From: Ophiobolus disseminans
Lineage: Eukaryota; Ascomycota; Dothideomycetes; Pleosporales; Phaeosphaeriaceae
DNA length: 64,000 nt
Direction: 5' to 3'
NCBI GenBank assembly: GCA_010093685.1
Contig: MU006236.1
Span: forward strand, 773,068-837,067
Shown: positions 1 to 10,514 of the stretch, in pieces
Numbering within the stretch: the first letter of the stretch is position 1
Layout: every line of letters begins with the position of its first letter
The notes under the pieces: model-generated
What the model was told of the DNA's origin: nothing
Seen by the model: only the letters and a program-made list of their open reading frames with translations
Databases searched by the model: none
Translations under genes and position numbers: made by a program

Positions 1-756
1 GCGCTTCAACGCTGCCGGATCAGCCGCCGAAGCGAGTTGTGCGCTCCACACTCCGATCTGCAGTTACACAGCGACACAGTCAGCCTTTCGCATTTCAAAA
101 ATAACCTCGTCGCAGAGACACGTCTTCGGCCTTACGAAGCAGAGTGCTATAGTTTCGCTGCATGAAGACGGCACCGATGCATGAAGTTTCGGGATGTGTT
201 TGGTGGGGTCGTCATGGTCCGCACCTGATTGGGACGACGTTTCCTGCTGCCCCTGGACACTTGTTGACATCTTTAGCATCAGTGCGAAGCGAAGCCTTTC
301 GATAGCTTCTTGAACAGACCCTCGTTCTCGGCCTTGTAAACATGTGCACTAGGCGTGATGTGAAGACGCTGCGATTCGTTAGCAGTATTAGCCGGTTTTC
401 ATCCATGTCTGGAACGGGACTCGCATGTAGAGAGTGCTAACCGCAGCCGCTGTCGTCGGTCTTGCTCTTCTGTAAGGGGCGGCACCGCGTCTAAGCATGG
501 CTGCGGCGTGACACGCGTCTGCAGCGCATGTTACTGGTCACTCTGATAGATGGCTGTGTACTCCGCATACATTGGTGTACTCGGGTTTGAACGGAGGATT
601 AGAGAGCCATACATATGGACGAAATGCTGTAGTGCTCACGAAGGGTAGGTGTGTGACGTATATTGTATCAAAGGCAGTAGCGACATTGAATGAAGGCATT
701 GAACGACCACTGAAATGCTCGTTATGCAAATGCACCCGACGACCCTATCCTACAAG
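1..756. other. Intergenic, no gene seen
   Basis: Only short overlapping ORFs below 75 codons are open here. None shows a recognisable domain or a convincing exon structure. The right part probably includes the 3' untranslated region of the minus-strand Nup82 gene. Confidence 0.5.
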
Positions 757-3325
757 CTAGCTCTCGCCCTCGATCGGTATAGCGATCCCCAACGTCCTGA
801 GCCTCTGCGTAGCCGCCTCGACCAGCACTGTGTTCCGCGCTAGCAGCTCGTGAATCTGCTCATTCTCCTGCTTCCTTGAGTGGCTCGGCACCTTCATTGA
901 CTCCTTTCTCCGCTCATCGGTACCCGAAGACTCCTTCGCCGCCTTCTGCACCTCGCGTGCCAGGGTCTTCTTGAGCTCTTTGATCGTCTCAATACGCTGC
1001 CAAGCAGGAACCTGTGTCCCGTCGGCATCGCTGGTAAGTGTGGTGTTTGATTTGTCGACCGAGCTGCTCATGGTGGATAACTCTCCGACAAGTCTGGCTT
1101 CCGCCTCGCTGAGTTCGGTGGTATTGATTTTGTTCATCTTGCTTCGAAGTGCTTCGTATCGATTGTTGAGCTTCTCCTGTCGTGACCGTACTTTGTCCAA
1201 GCGCTCGTCGATCTTGCCGCTGCCGTAGAGCGAGCCGTTATCCGAGGCCGAATCGTCATTGCCCGTGACTGCATCGATCTGGGACGTTACTTGCGCCGTT
1301 CTCCAGACCTGATCCCGGAACTCTTCTTGTAGACGCGTTGCTCGATTGAATAGTTCCGATACGGCTAATTGAAGTTGATGGGTCTTTGACGCAAGCACTC
1401 GATGCACTTGCATCAGCAGCTCAAGGTTTGATGGTGAGAGCTTGACTTCTTCCTTCATGGCGGTTCGATGTCTAGTTGAAATGTTGATAGAGCTCAGCAG
1501 ATCGATAGGCTCATACAGTTCCCTCGGCGGTTGCCACGCCTCGCGTACTTCCTTTGGAGGGGTAGAAATGTGCATGTAAGCTGCGATCTCGTCTTTTGTG
1601 GGCAGGCCGGACTCGGGTGCGTCGAGGAACGCGGCATGCGGTTCGTTGTCAACCGATGTGAGGAGGAGGTAGCCAACGTTACCGTCCTCGATGACAACAG
1701 TAGATGTGACCTCCTGTTCAGCGAGGCTGCCGGACCATCTTCGCTGGAGACACAGCTCAACTGTGCTGTTCGCCGATTCCAGCAGACGCTGTATGCGAAA
1801 GTCTGCACCTTCGGTTTGTGGTTGCGATAATTCATTCTCGAGCTTGCGAACCCAGGGCTCGAGTGAAATATAGAATACGCCGCTCGCGTGCGAAACAAAG
1901 AAGGAGAAGTCGGTGTGTACGTCCGGGGTGATGCTTTGGCTGTATGAGGACTGCTCGCCCTCTACCAAAGTGATCGTCTCGGCGATGATAAGGTCGTGCT
2001 CCTCATCATCCACGGCGTCGTCCTCATCCTAGACAATATTAGCATGTTAATGTATATAGACTTGTAGTTCTCACCTCTGGTGCAGGTAGCCATCGGCCAA
2101 CAATTCCCTGCAAGTCAAGGCAGACATGCACCTTGCAAGTATCTGTCAACAAACATACGACAGCCGTGGGCAATCCCTCAGCCGCTTCCTCCTCGCTTCC
2201 GTCCGACAATGTCTTTAGTGAATAGACCACCATATCGCTGAGCTCGAAGTCATCTACCTCGGGTGAAATGCTGAATGGTCCTTGTAATAGCGGAACAGAA
2301 GGCGTGCTCGATGGACGTGCAAAGACTTTGATGGAGTCACCACTGGGAAGCTCCTCTAGAAATGGCTCCTCGTACAGAATGTCCGAGAGCCACTTGACTT
2401 GTTTCTCGGATGCTTTTAGTTCACCACTGAGAGTATTGTCGTCTTCCGAGAGGTCATTATAGTTGACGTTGATTGACGAGGTCAGCGTCTGCAGGAAGGT
2501 AAATCCTCCGACCGACTCAATCAGCTGCCACTTGCTCGGCAGGAGAGGGCACAGTGCGTAGACATCACCAGGCACCGTAGCAATCCACAGAGTCATAGGC
2601 GCCCAGCCATGTACACCCTCCTGCTCAGGAAAGTCTCCGAAGCAGGCAGAGGCCACTTCCAGGTCAACAGAGTCCGGCGAGAAGCCCTTGGAGGCTCCAA
2701 ATTTTGACGCACTCAGATCTTCCTGATCGTTTGTCGCGTTGGCTAGCTTTGCCAGGTCGATTGAAAGGGTCGGTTCACTGAAGGTAGACCGGTCGACGCG
2801 GTTCACTTCCCACAGGCGCACCACTCCCGCCTTGGTGATCGTAACCAGACATCGGCCGTGATACCCCAGTGGGTGCCACAGTGTCGTCGCAACGGGGGAC
2901 TCTTCCGTCACGTGTGCGGTCGGTCCTACTTGGAAGGTCTTGGGCTTGAGAGGGCTGTCGTCGCCGTCTTCCAGCAGCGACGAGTCGGGGAGGTGTACGA
3001 CGTGAACGGTGTGTGATGTGGATACCGCTAGATAGTCTTCGCCCGGTGACATGGTAAGACGCGTGATGGGTAGCGGGACTGATATGCGGAGTGTGCGGTA
3101 TGCTGGCCGGATGCCATCTTTCAAGTTGACCAAATCTGCCCAGCGTATCTCATGCCCAACTGCTACGAAGACCTCAGAGCCTCTGGTCGCAATCGTTTTC
3201 CGCTGTCCAAAGTCCTGCTTTTTCTTCGCGGCTGCTCCATTGCTGGTGTGTTTGGGCGCAAACAGATGGTATCCCGGGCTTGGTCGCGAGAGCCACTCTG
3301 GTGTGTAGCTGAGTACTTTCGGCAT
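757..3325 (-). CDS. NUP82: Nucleoporin Nup82 (Nup88 family), two exons
   Basis: Predicted 840-residue nuclear pore protein. In yeast, Nup82 anchors the Nup159-Nsp1 complex on the cytoplasmic face of the pore and serves mRNA export. Exon 1 is 3325-2075 (417 codons) and exon 2 is 2028-757. The 46-nt intron (2029-2074) starts GTGAGA, has a TGCTAAT branch site and ends CTAG, phase 0. The start at 3325 (MPKVLSYTPEWL) is preferred to an upstream in-frame Met because it begins the conserved N terminus. Residues 1-415 read as a beta-propeller, with a WHPLGYHGRCLVTIT strand and a WEVNR blade; the second half is Glu/Lys-rich and heptad-like, fitting the C-terminal coiled coil. The assignment rests on overall pattern and is fairly secure. 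It is divergent from the Cbc2 gene. Confidence 0.85.
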
Positions 3326-3608
3326 GACGATCACCAGCTTTCTATAGTGGAGAGGCCAAGTTGAGTATGCGCGGGTGAGATTGGTGAGGGTGTTGGGGTG
3401 AGAGGCGCGGATCAATGTGCCAGCAAACAAATGTGAGGCGTGAAAGAAGCTCGACGCGTGGTCCATGCACTGAGCTTCAACTTCTCGGGCTCTCCCTGCA
3501 TCCTCTTGCCAACCACACCGCCGACCAGCACTCGCTCTACAACCCCGTCATCTCGGTCGCATACTGCATCACTGCACCGTCCATCACGACTGCAGACATT
3601 CGAGCACG
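3326..3608. promoter_or_regulatory. Divergent promoter region between NUP82 and CBC2
   Basis: 283 bp separate the two start codons, so the genes must share or overlap promoter elements. I see no clear TATA box. The stretch just before the CBC2 start is C/A-rich, as is common in fungal 5' leaders. Confidence 0.5.
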
Positions 3609-4164
3609 ATGCCGCCTCTCCGGAGTACCATCGACCGCCTGGACAAGCCGAGCTCATACGCAACCGCAAAGGTATGCGCCCGCCCATATCGCAAGCAAAC
3701 ACACACTAACAATCACACAGAAGCGGAGACGCGATCGGCCCCGCGACGAGGAGCTCAACCGCGCCGAATCGCCCGAACCCGAAGACAAGCTCAAAGACGC
3801 CACAACCCTCTACGTCGGCAACCTCTCCTTCTACACCACCGAGGAGCAGATCCACGAGCTCTTCAGCAAGTGCGGCGAGATTAAGCGCCTCGTCATGGGC
3901 CTCGACCGCTTCCAGAAGACGCCCTGTGGCTTCTGCTTCGTCGAGTACTACACACACCAGGACGCCCTGGACTGCATGAAGTACATTGGCGGCACCAAGC
4001 TGGACGAGCGCGTCATCCGCACCGACCTGGACGAGGGCTTTGCAGAGGGCAGGCAGTACGGCAGGGGCAAGAGCGGCGGGCAGGTCAGGGACGAGTACAG
4101 GAATGAGTACGATCCTGGTCGGGGTGGGTACGGAAAGGCGTATGCGGATGAGTACAATGACTAG
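3609..4164 (+). CDS. CBC2: Nuclear cap-binding protein subunit 2 (CBP20/Cbc2), two exons
   Basis: Predicted 168-residue small subunit of the nuclear cap-binding complex. It binds the m7G cap of Pol II transcripts through an RRM and works with CBP80 in splicing and export. Exon 1 is 3609-3671 (MPPLRSTIDRLDKPSSY). The 49-nt intron 3672-3720 runs GTATGC..ACTAAC..ACAG. Exon 2 is 3721-4164, phase 0. RNP2 is LYVGNLSF (about residues 50-57) and RNP1 is CGFCFVEY (about 89-96). The C-terminal EGRQYGRGKSGGQVRDEYR stretch is the near-invariant cap-pocket tail of the family. Length is close to the human 156 residues. The long open frame upstream of 3609 is UTR plus intron read-through. Confidence 0.95.
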
Positions 4165-4492
4165 GCGCGTGTACCAGCTATCGCAGTTTGAGTGATGCAC
4201 AGAAAGACTGAAACATGATGAAGCGAGGCCTACAGATGGCTCTGCGGGGAGGAAAGCGCGCCGGCACAGACCGATGTGCCTCATAGGCAACTCGATCGGC
4301 AGCCGGAAGATGTACACTATACCATGGCATGGGTGGAGTTTGGCGTCCATATTAGTATCAGTTTCCACAGTCGTCTGCGCTTCGACACGCTCACGGCGAC
4401 ATCTAGTCTAAGTATCTTCCGACCGAAAATGCAAGTCTACATTCCAACGCCTGTCGCTTATGCATCAAAGTTCCTCTCAGTTGATCCCACTT
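4165..4492. other. Convergent intergenic, 3' regions
   Basis: Lies between the 3' ends of CBC2 (+) and the glutaminase gene (-). No ORF or structured element recognised; presumably both 3' UTRs. Confidence 0.5.
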
Positions 4493-5341
4493 CTATGACT
4501 TTGTCCGGTCCGCCAGCTCGAAGTCCTGTCTCCTCTCCACGGCTTTCAGCACCTCTCCCAACCACCAGGCGTGTATCCGCGGATCCTCTGTAAGCTCTGG
4601 GTGGAAGCTGCATCCAAATACATTGCCCTGCCGAACCGCGATGATGTCCTCCGCGCCAGCATGCTCGTGTTCCTGGTTCTTCTGCAAGTTCGGATTCCTC
4701 AGTGACAGCGTCGCCATGACCTCGACCTCCGCCTCGAGTTCCGCCTCTGCCAGGCCATCCACGGGCTTCTTCGACGGTGCAACAACCGTCTCGTCCCGCC
4801 CCGCCTCTTCGCTCTGCTCGCCCTTCTTATGCGGCAGCACCTTCTCCACCACCGGCGCGCGAATAAACACACACCGGTAGGGCGCATCCTTGCTCGTTGC
4901 TTTCGAGTCTTCCAGGAACGGCAGATTCAACTGCGCCTGGAAACTCTCCTGCTGCCGTCCAAAATGATTCCTATTCACCCTTACATCCAGCCCACCAATC
5001 AACTCCTGCCCGCCCTTCTTCGTGCGATTCGCGCTCTCAGCAAGCAATATCAGCCCCGCGCATGTACCCCACGTCGGCCGGCGATGCACTTTCACAAAGT
5101 CGCGGAGGGGCTCGAGAAGGCCGGAGCGTGCCGCCACGAGGGACATGGCCGTGCTTTCACCGCCAGGGATGACGAGGCCCGCGCATTTTGAAAGTTCGGC
5201 TGGTGTGCGCACTTCGACGAAGGAGAACTTGGAGGACGTGGAGAGAGAAGCGGATGCGAGGCGGAGGAGCTGGATGTGTTCGCTGAATGCGCCTTGGAGG
5301 GCGAGGACGCCGATTGTGATGTTTGAGTTGTCTTTTGTCAT
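4493..5341 (-). CDS. SNO1: Pyridoxal 5'-phosphate synthase glutaminase subunit (PdxT/Pdx2/Sno family)
   Basis: 282 residues, single exon. The enzyme hydrolyses glutamine and passes ammonia to the Pdx1/Snz synthase, which makes pyridoxal phosphate from pentose and triose phosphates in the cytosol. Class I amidotransferase signatures are complete: GVLALQGAF at the N terminus, PGGEST at residues 59-64, nucleophile Cys94 in TWGTCAGL, and the catalytic His247/Glu249 pair in CSFHPELTED. The bacterial enzyme is about 190-200 residues. The extra length sits mainly in an acidic, low-complexity insertion at about residues 148-235 (EELEAEVEV-like), a pattern seen in fungal homologues. Its Pdx1 partner is not in this window. 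Confidence 0.95.
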   Translation of the reverse strand: MTKDNSNITIGVLALQGAFSEHIQLLRLASASLSTSSKFSFVEVRTPAELSKCAGLVIPGGESTAMSLVAARSGLLEPLRDFVKVHRRPTWGTCAGLILLAESANRTKKGGQELIGGLDVRVNRNHFGRQQESFQAQLNLPFLEDSKATSKDAPYRCVFIRAPVVEKVLPHKKGEQSEEAGRDETVVAPSKKPVDGLAEAELEAEVEVMATLSLRNPNLQKNQEHEHAGAEDIIAVRQGNVFGCSFHPELTEDPRIHAWWLGEVLKAVERRQDFELADRTKS

Positions 5342-5850
5342 TTTGAAGTGGGACCGAACGCCGCAAAGAAAGAGAAAGAAATGGTGGGCTGTTGGAGGCG
5401 AGTGAAAAGTGGAAGAGTCATGGTCAAGGAATTGTTGTACTTGCAGGTCTTATCGATAGTCTAGTCGAGCGGATGTCATACCGATACTCGGAACCGACGG
5501 AAACATCCCACCATCAGTTTTCCTCGACGTCTCTTTTCCCACCAGAGCATGTCACGCATTGTCGAGATAAGCAAGCTAGAAAAGTTTCACGCTTCCAAAG
5601 GGATGTAAGTACAGGTATCTACCTCGATCCTGCAGTTAGTCTTCCGCAACGTCCATGTGCGCGTAAAGCAATCACTCACACCTTCTGTCATTGCCGTCCA
5701 CGGTATTTAGCTCAGAGCAAACTCAATTTCTGCTCAAATTTCTGTCGTTACGAATGAGAGCAAAAGAAGTTTGAAGACCAAACATCCAAACCACACTCAA
5801 GTCTATGATACATTTCCTCCAATCATCCACCTTCTCCCTTCCCAGTCCCC
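5342..5850. other. Intergenic, no gene seen
   Basis: Promoter side of the SNO1-type gene and 3' side of the small secreted protein gene, both on the minus strand. A 121-codon plus-strand ORF at 5392-5757 has no family resemblance and is probably chance. Confidence 0.45.
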
Positions 5851-6145
5851 TCAATAGCAAATCATGAAATTCGGCTCCACGTCCGGAGCCGAAATACATC
5901 CCCTACACTGCATATCCCTGCAATTCCCATCGTTGAAGCAGATCTGCCCGAAGCCAGGACAATACTGGCGTGCATCCAGGCCGCCCGTGTCGGGGTCGCG
6001 TTTTGCTGACATGGCTTTACGCTGCGCTTTGTGTTAGAGAGGAGAAGGGTGGTTTGGGTGGTGTGGAACTGACTAGGAGGTTGTTTTCGGGGAGGGCTAG
6101 GGTGGCTGTGAGGGTGGTGAGGAGGGTGAGGATCGAGAGACGCAT
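5851..6145 (-). CDS. Small secreted cysteine-rich protein, two exons
   Basis: Predicted 80-residue precursor. Exon 1 (6145-6074, 24 codons) encodes a textbook signal peptide, MRLSILTLLTTLTATLA, with likely cleavage near residues 17-20. The 52-nt intron 6022-6073 starts GTCAGT, has a perfect CTCTAAC branch site and ends GCGCAG, phase 0. Exon 2 (6021-5851) encodes a mature chain with six cysteines in about 38 residues, spaced C-x6-C-x5-C-x4-C-x2-C-x13-C, ending ICY. An even cysteine number and short secreted length suggest a disulfide-bonded apoplastic protein or candidate effector. No family is recognised, so function is unknown. The donor GTCAGT is not the commonest form, but phase, branch and acceptor all agree. 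Confidence 0.6.
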
Positions 6146-7151
6146 TGTGGGATTTGGGGTGGGGGGTTGGTGGTTGAAGGGTCGGTGGTGGATGTGGTAT
6201 TGTGATGAATGCGAATACACTGGTATACATACTCACTTTATATACACGCCTCGTAACCGTTTGAACCCAAGTAAGCGACCTTTCTAGCCAAGCGTCCTAG
6301 GTATAGCCAGTGTTCCTTCGAGCCAACAAGCGCTGCAATACAACGATCCTTCTATCACAATCAGCACGAGGGGAAGTGGAACGCCTGTTCTTTGCTAGGT
6401 GTGCTGATTCGAGGGAACAAAGGTCTCGCAGAGTTGTATAGTGTGGCTTTACTTTTCGCTGCACGCGATAGTCCCCGAGTTGCCTGTTTGGGTCCTCTAG
6501 TTGATGTAAGGAAGCTTCAAAGGAAGCGGCACAGTTACATTCAAGACACTAGGGACCTGATTTTATAGGAGGATTGCGGGGGATGCTGTGTTGGTGGAGG
6601 GAGGATTGAGTAAACTTCGTGCATTTAGTCCCGACGGTCCGACTACACTACATGGTACCTAGACATGAAGATCTTTGCCTAGATAGGACAATGGTCTAGA
6701 TGAGGAACTTGGTTGCTATGTCCATTAAATGCAATACTTTCGAGTCGAAAACTTCATCCTGGCTTGTTTAATGCACTCAAAAGGTACCTGCTTTCTCCGC
6801 GATGTCTATGTTTTGTCGCTAGTAGGCTTTGACCAGGGTACAGACAAGGCTTCAAGCCGGAACATCGCTCATTGGATATGTTTGCTCGCATCGGATCCGC
6901 CCTTCATGACATGTCGAACAAGTGTTGAAATTTACCGCTTCCCAAGTAGGAGCTTACTTAGATAGTGCACTTTCCTTACGTCAGCGGAGGCGGAAGCTGT
7001 GTAGCCTTCGCCTATCGAGCAACCGACGTCTTTTTCCTACCTATCGACTCCATTGCCATCACAAGTGCCTCTTTGCTCCATGACTAGCCTATAGGCCCCT
7101 GCGCTCCCAGGTTTTACTTCACCCCAGACTTGGTTTGGTTCGGGAGCCTGC
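6146..7151. other. Intergenic, no gene seen
   Basis: Promoter side for both the secreted protein (-) and the phosphopantetheinyl transferase (+). Composition is more AT-rich than the flanking genes between about 6.3 and 7.0 kb. No ORF with family signal; the 78-codon plus ORF at 6729-6965 looks like chance. Confidence 0.45.
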
Positions 7152-8376
7152 ATGATGTCGGATCCGGACGGAGCCGGCCTCACGTGTTGGTTGCTGGACA
7201 CGCGCTCGATATGGCCTGGCACCAAGATATCAGACTCACAATCTGTATGTTCACAATCGTAGTGGCTTGGGGTTTCGTGCTGACGGTGTGAAGGCGATAG
7301 AAGCATTACAACTCATCACATCTGAGGAACGGGAGAATATCCTGCGCAAATACCACATCGCAGATGCACGCATGAGCTTGGGTTCAGCACTCCTCAAGCG
7401 CCTCTTCGTCCACAAAACACTCAATATACCATGGAAGGACATAACATTCGGCCGCAAACGCGACCCCAAGCACGGGAAACCATGTGCCCTCATTCCCCCA
7501 GCCCTCGCCTCCACGTCTACATCCCCCATCCCCGCCCCTCTAGAATTCAACATCTCCCACCAAGCCGGCCTCGTCGCACTCGTAGGCTGCAAAACAGACA
7601 CTCTAGATGCAGAGCTAGGCGTCGACATTGTGTGCGTCAATGAAAGAAACGACTACCGCGTCATCGACGACGAAGGCTTCGACGGTTGGGTAGACATGTA
7701 CTCGGAGATCTTCAGCGACGAAGAGCTCTTCGACATGAAATACAACTGCGACGCTTTCCCGCTGCTAGACGGCGTATCCATCACGCCAGACCTACTGCAA
7801 ACCCACCGCCACGACCGGTGCACCAAGCGCAACCAGCACCTGCGCGTGACGCTGCCGAGCGGGGAGTCCCGGACGTTCGATTCAGACCTACTCATTGATG
7901 CCAAATTGCGGAGGTTTTACACGTTTTGGTGCTACAAAGAAGCCTACATCAAGCTCGACGGCGAAGCCCTCCTCGCGAAATGGATCCCCCGCCTCGAATT
8001 CAGAAACGTACGTAGTCCGCGCCCCGGCACGCCAGCGCGCTGCTCCACGCACGGCAGCTGGGGCGAGCGCGTAGGCGACGCAGAGGTGTGGTTCACGCAA
8101 TCGCATTCGCCCAAGGTGCATGGGCAGTCTAGCGACGTGGGGACGAAGCGGGACGGGCCAGCGGGCGTGGATGCGCTGAAATTGAAGGAGGGAGAGATGA
8201 GGCACTTGGAGGATACGAGGGTGGAGATACAGGCGTTTGAGGAGGACTTTATGATTGGGGTTGCGGCGAAGATGAGGAGTGCGGTGGTGAGAGGCGGTGG
8301 GTTGCCAGATGTGTTGACGGGGTTTAGGGGGCTTAATTTGGAAGAGGATGTGATGGGGGTTGCTAGGAGGGCGTGA
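7152..8376 (+). CDS. npgA: 4'-phosphopantetheinyl transferase (NpgA/Sfp type), two exons
   Basis: Predicted 391-residue enzyme that moves 4'-phosphopantetheine from CoA to carrier-protein serines, activating polyketide synthases, non-ribosomal peptide synthetases and alpha-aminoadipate reductase. Exon 1 is 7152-7244 and carries the family N terminus (CWLLDTRSIWPG). The 49-nt intron 7245-7293 starts GTATGT, has a CTGAC branch site and ends GAAG, phase 0. Exon 2 is 7294-8376. Motifs in order: MSLGSALLKRLFVHK, FNISH (about 116-120), GVDIV with the Mg-binding Asp (about 140-144), FSDEEL, and WCYKEAYIKLDGEALL (about 243-258). An open frame beginning at 7267 has no ATG there (TTG), which supports the spliced model. 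As a master activator it would be needed for secondary metabolites and lysine synthesis, though no PKS or NRPS gene is present here. Confidence 0.9.
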
Positions 8377-9084
8377 GTGTGGGAAGTGGTGGTAGGTGAG
8401 ATTCGTCGAGCTTTCAACAGCATCGATGACGTGTTGCGAAGGTATGCATATTTGCTATCGTAGCCGTGATAGACTTATCGGATAGAGCGCGTAGCCTCGG
8501 CTTATAAGTACAGCAATCGACGGCCGTTCATAAGTTGCCGCATTCAGTAACTCGAGGTGAAGGTAAAAGCAGCTTTCGGCTACAGGCAGTGGATCACAAC
8601 CTTTCACAAAGCCTATATATCCTCGCACAGAGACTGCAATTTGTATAAGTTTATGAAAATGCTGCGGCTATCTTTAGGGGTACTTGTGATATGCATCAAC
8701 GTTCTAGAGCGGACTCGGTGGGCATGCAATACACTGCACCGCCTTCGCAACGTACAATTATAATCTCAAAAATCAGAAGCCAATATTAAACGCTTTTCTT
8801 CGGATCACTGTTATCTCGTTATGGACTTTTAGTCCGTCAATCATTTCATATATCACATCATCAGCAAACAGCGTGCACACATTTTTTTTCGTAAACTTTT
8901 TATATATCTTCTTCCATCTCCAAGACGCTTCACAGAAGGCCGTCTATACCGGATTTCCGTGCCCATCCAAGACGCAAACGCCCAAGAAACAGGTATCAAT
9001 TTTGGCGCTCCATCCACTAATATTGCTACAACTCAGCTACACACACAGCCAAGCGCAGCGCGTGCGCATGCGAACAATGCATGT
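8377..9084. other. Convergent intergenic, AT-rich
   Basis: Lies between two convergent genes. It includes T-rich tracts near 8880-8910. A 100-codon ORF at 8873-9175 overlaps the 3' end of the next gene on the other strand and has no family signal. Confidence 0.45.
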
Positions 9085-9921
9085 TTACCGGCCACCGCAA
9101 CACATACACATCAACACCGCCAAAACAATGAACCCAACTACGCCTCCGACAATGCCGCTGACGAGGCCGGCCTGAGAGGCAATAGGGCCGTCGTTGGAAT
9201 TCTGCGCTTCGACCTTGAGAGGCTCGGAGGACGAAGCGTCAGATGAAGCGTCGGAAAGCGGTTTGATGGAGGGAGTTGGCGCGGTGGAGGCGATGGACGA
9301 AGCGGTGGTGCTGTGAAGAGCGGTGGGTGTATGCGTAGGCTCAACTGTAGTCGTAGACGTAGTCGTAACCGTAACCGTAGACTTAGTCGCAGACGAAGCC
9401 ATACCAGACGAAGCCATACCAGCCGAAGCCATACCATCCGAAGCCATACCAAGCGCACCCTCATGCCGCTCATGTCGCCGCGCATTCCCACCCACATACG
9501 GACGATGCAAAAACTCCTCCAGCGCCTCAGGATCAATATCCTTAGGATCAAGCGTGGGTGTCGGTAACGGACGCGTCACCGTTGTCTGCGTAGCGCGTGG
9601 GCCCGAGACCTCAGGCCGGAACGGGGGAGCAATGAGGCCGCGCGAGACATGTGTCGCGCTGTGGGCAGGTTGGCGGGTCAAGATAAGGGTGAGGGTGACG
9701 CCGATGACGAGCATGCAGCCGGCGAGGACCGTGAGGATGCCCATGTAGGGCCGGTACGAGAAACAGTGCGTGGGCTTTTTGGTGGCAGCGCGAGGTTTGT
9801 CTGCGCCGAGCTCGACGTCCACGAAGGAGTCGGGATGTTGTGCATCCTTCTCGTCCGCGACGGAGCGAGGCGGCTGCTGAGACATGTGGGAGTGTGTAGG
9901 GGGGAAAGTGCCGGTAGCCAT
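9085..9921 (-). CDS. Two-TM Ser/Thr-rich protein, function unknown
   Basis: 278 residues from the start at 9921 (MATGTFPPTHSHMSQ). Further in-frame Met codons upstream extend the ORF to 10176, but the added part is proline/threonine/histidine-rich and probably 5' UTR. TM segments are at about residues 60-81 (MGILTVLAGCMLVIGV) and 252-272 (AGLVSGIVGGVVGFIVLAV), the latter followed by a short MCMCCGG tail. Between them lie a T/S/P-rich stretch likely to be O-glycosylated and four GMAS(x) pentapeptides at about 158-177. The S/T-rich stalk followed by a single TM and short cysteine-rich tail resembles fungal wall-sensor or mucin-like surface proteins, but no family is assigned. Confidence 0.7.
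   Translation of the reverse strand: MATGTFPPTHSHMSQQPPRSVADEKDAQHPDSFVDVELGADKPRAATKKPTHCFSYRPYMGILTVLAGCMLVIGVTLTLILTRQPAHSATHVSRGLIAPPFRPEVSGPRATQTTVTRPLPTPTLDPKDIDPEALEEFLHRPYVGGNARRHERHEGALGMASDGMASAGMASSGMASSATKSTVTVTTTSTTTVEPTHTPTALHSTTASSIASTAPTPSIKPLSDASSDASSSEPLKVEAQNSNDGPIASQAGLVSGIVGGVVGFIVLAVLMCMCCGGR
9394..9453 (+). repeat. 15-bp tandem repeat, about 4 copies, coding GMAS(x)
   Basis: The unit gaagccatacca plus three variable bases recurs four times with a 15-bp period inside the two-TM protein gene (coded on the opposite strand). An in-frame pentapeptide repeat of this kind can change copy number by slippage without breaking the frame. Confidence 0.75.
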
Positions 9922-10514
9922 GGAGCTGGTGGTGTGTGTGGTGTGTGGTGTGAACGTGGTAGTGTCTGACTGAGGCAGATAGGGAATACCCGTGGGTGAG
10001 GAGTGAAGAGGTGGTGTAGTGTGATCTGGGATGAGAGATGGTGAGTAGAACGGAAGAAAGTATTTATATGACCTGAGAAAGGAGTGCACAGTCTCACTGT
10101 GTGTGAACAGTGAAGTGACATGGTTAATAAGGTCTTTGGGAGGCTGCATTGTGGGTGAAAGTTTGTTGAAGCACAATGTGAATTGTATCTTTCGAGCCTA
10201 ACTGTGCCCTCTCGACACTTCTATGTATCTTCCATTCGCGTAGGCAGTGCCTTGCATCTCACGTGACCTCCCATCGCTACTCAAATGTGAGCATATGGAA
10301 GCAGATGCTCATGCAAGAGGGGATGCGTACCTGCAACGATGTCCCGCCGGAAACTTGCATACCGATGTCCCTCGTCCCAGCGATGTTCAATGTGGGTCAG
10401 AATATGATGCGCCTGTTGTACGGTGAGCTGTATGCGATTCCACGTCCACAACTCAAGCAGGCCGCGTATTCGGCCCAACCAAGGTGTCGCCGCTCTCCCA
10501 GATACTAAAGCGAC
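9922..10514. other. Promoter/5' leader of two-TM gene, then 3' flank
   Basis: The first 250 bp continue as an open frame into the two-TM protein but look like 5' UTR. The rest, to the stop of the next minus-strand gene, holds only short ORFs with no family signal. Confidence 0.4.

Noticed and set aside
3706..4368. 220-codon ORF on the minus strand
   Set aside because: It is antisense to CBC2, whose RRM motifs and splice structure are unambiguous; its Leu/Val/Ala-rich translation is a shadow of GC-rich codons.
7267..8376. Start of the phosphopantetheinyl transferase at 7267
   Set aside because: The codon at 7267 is TTG and lies inside the intron; the family N terminus is in an upstream exon starting at 7152.
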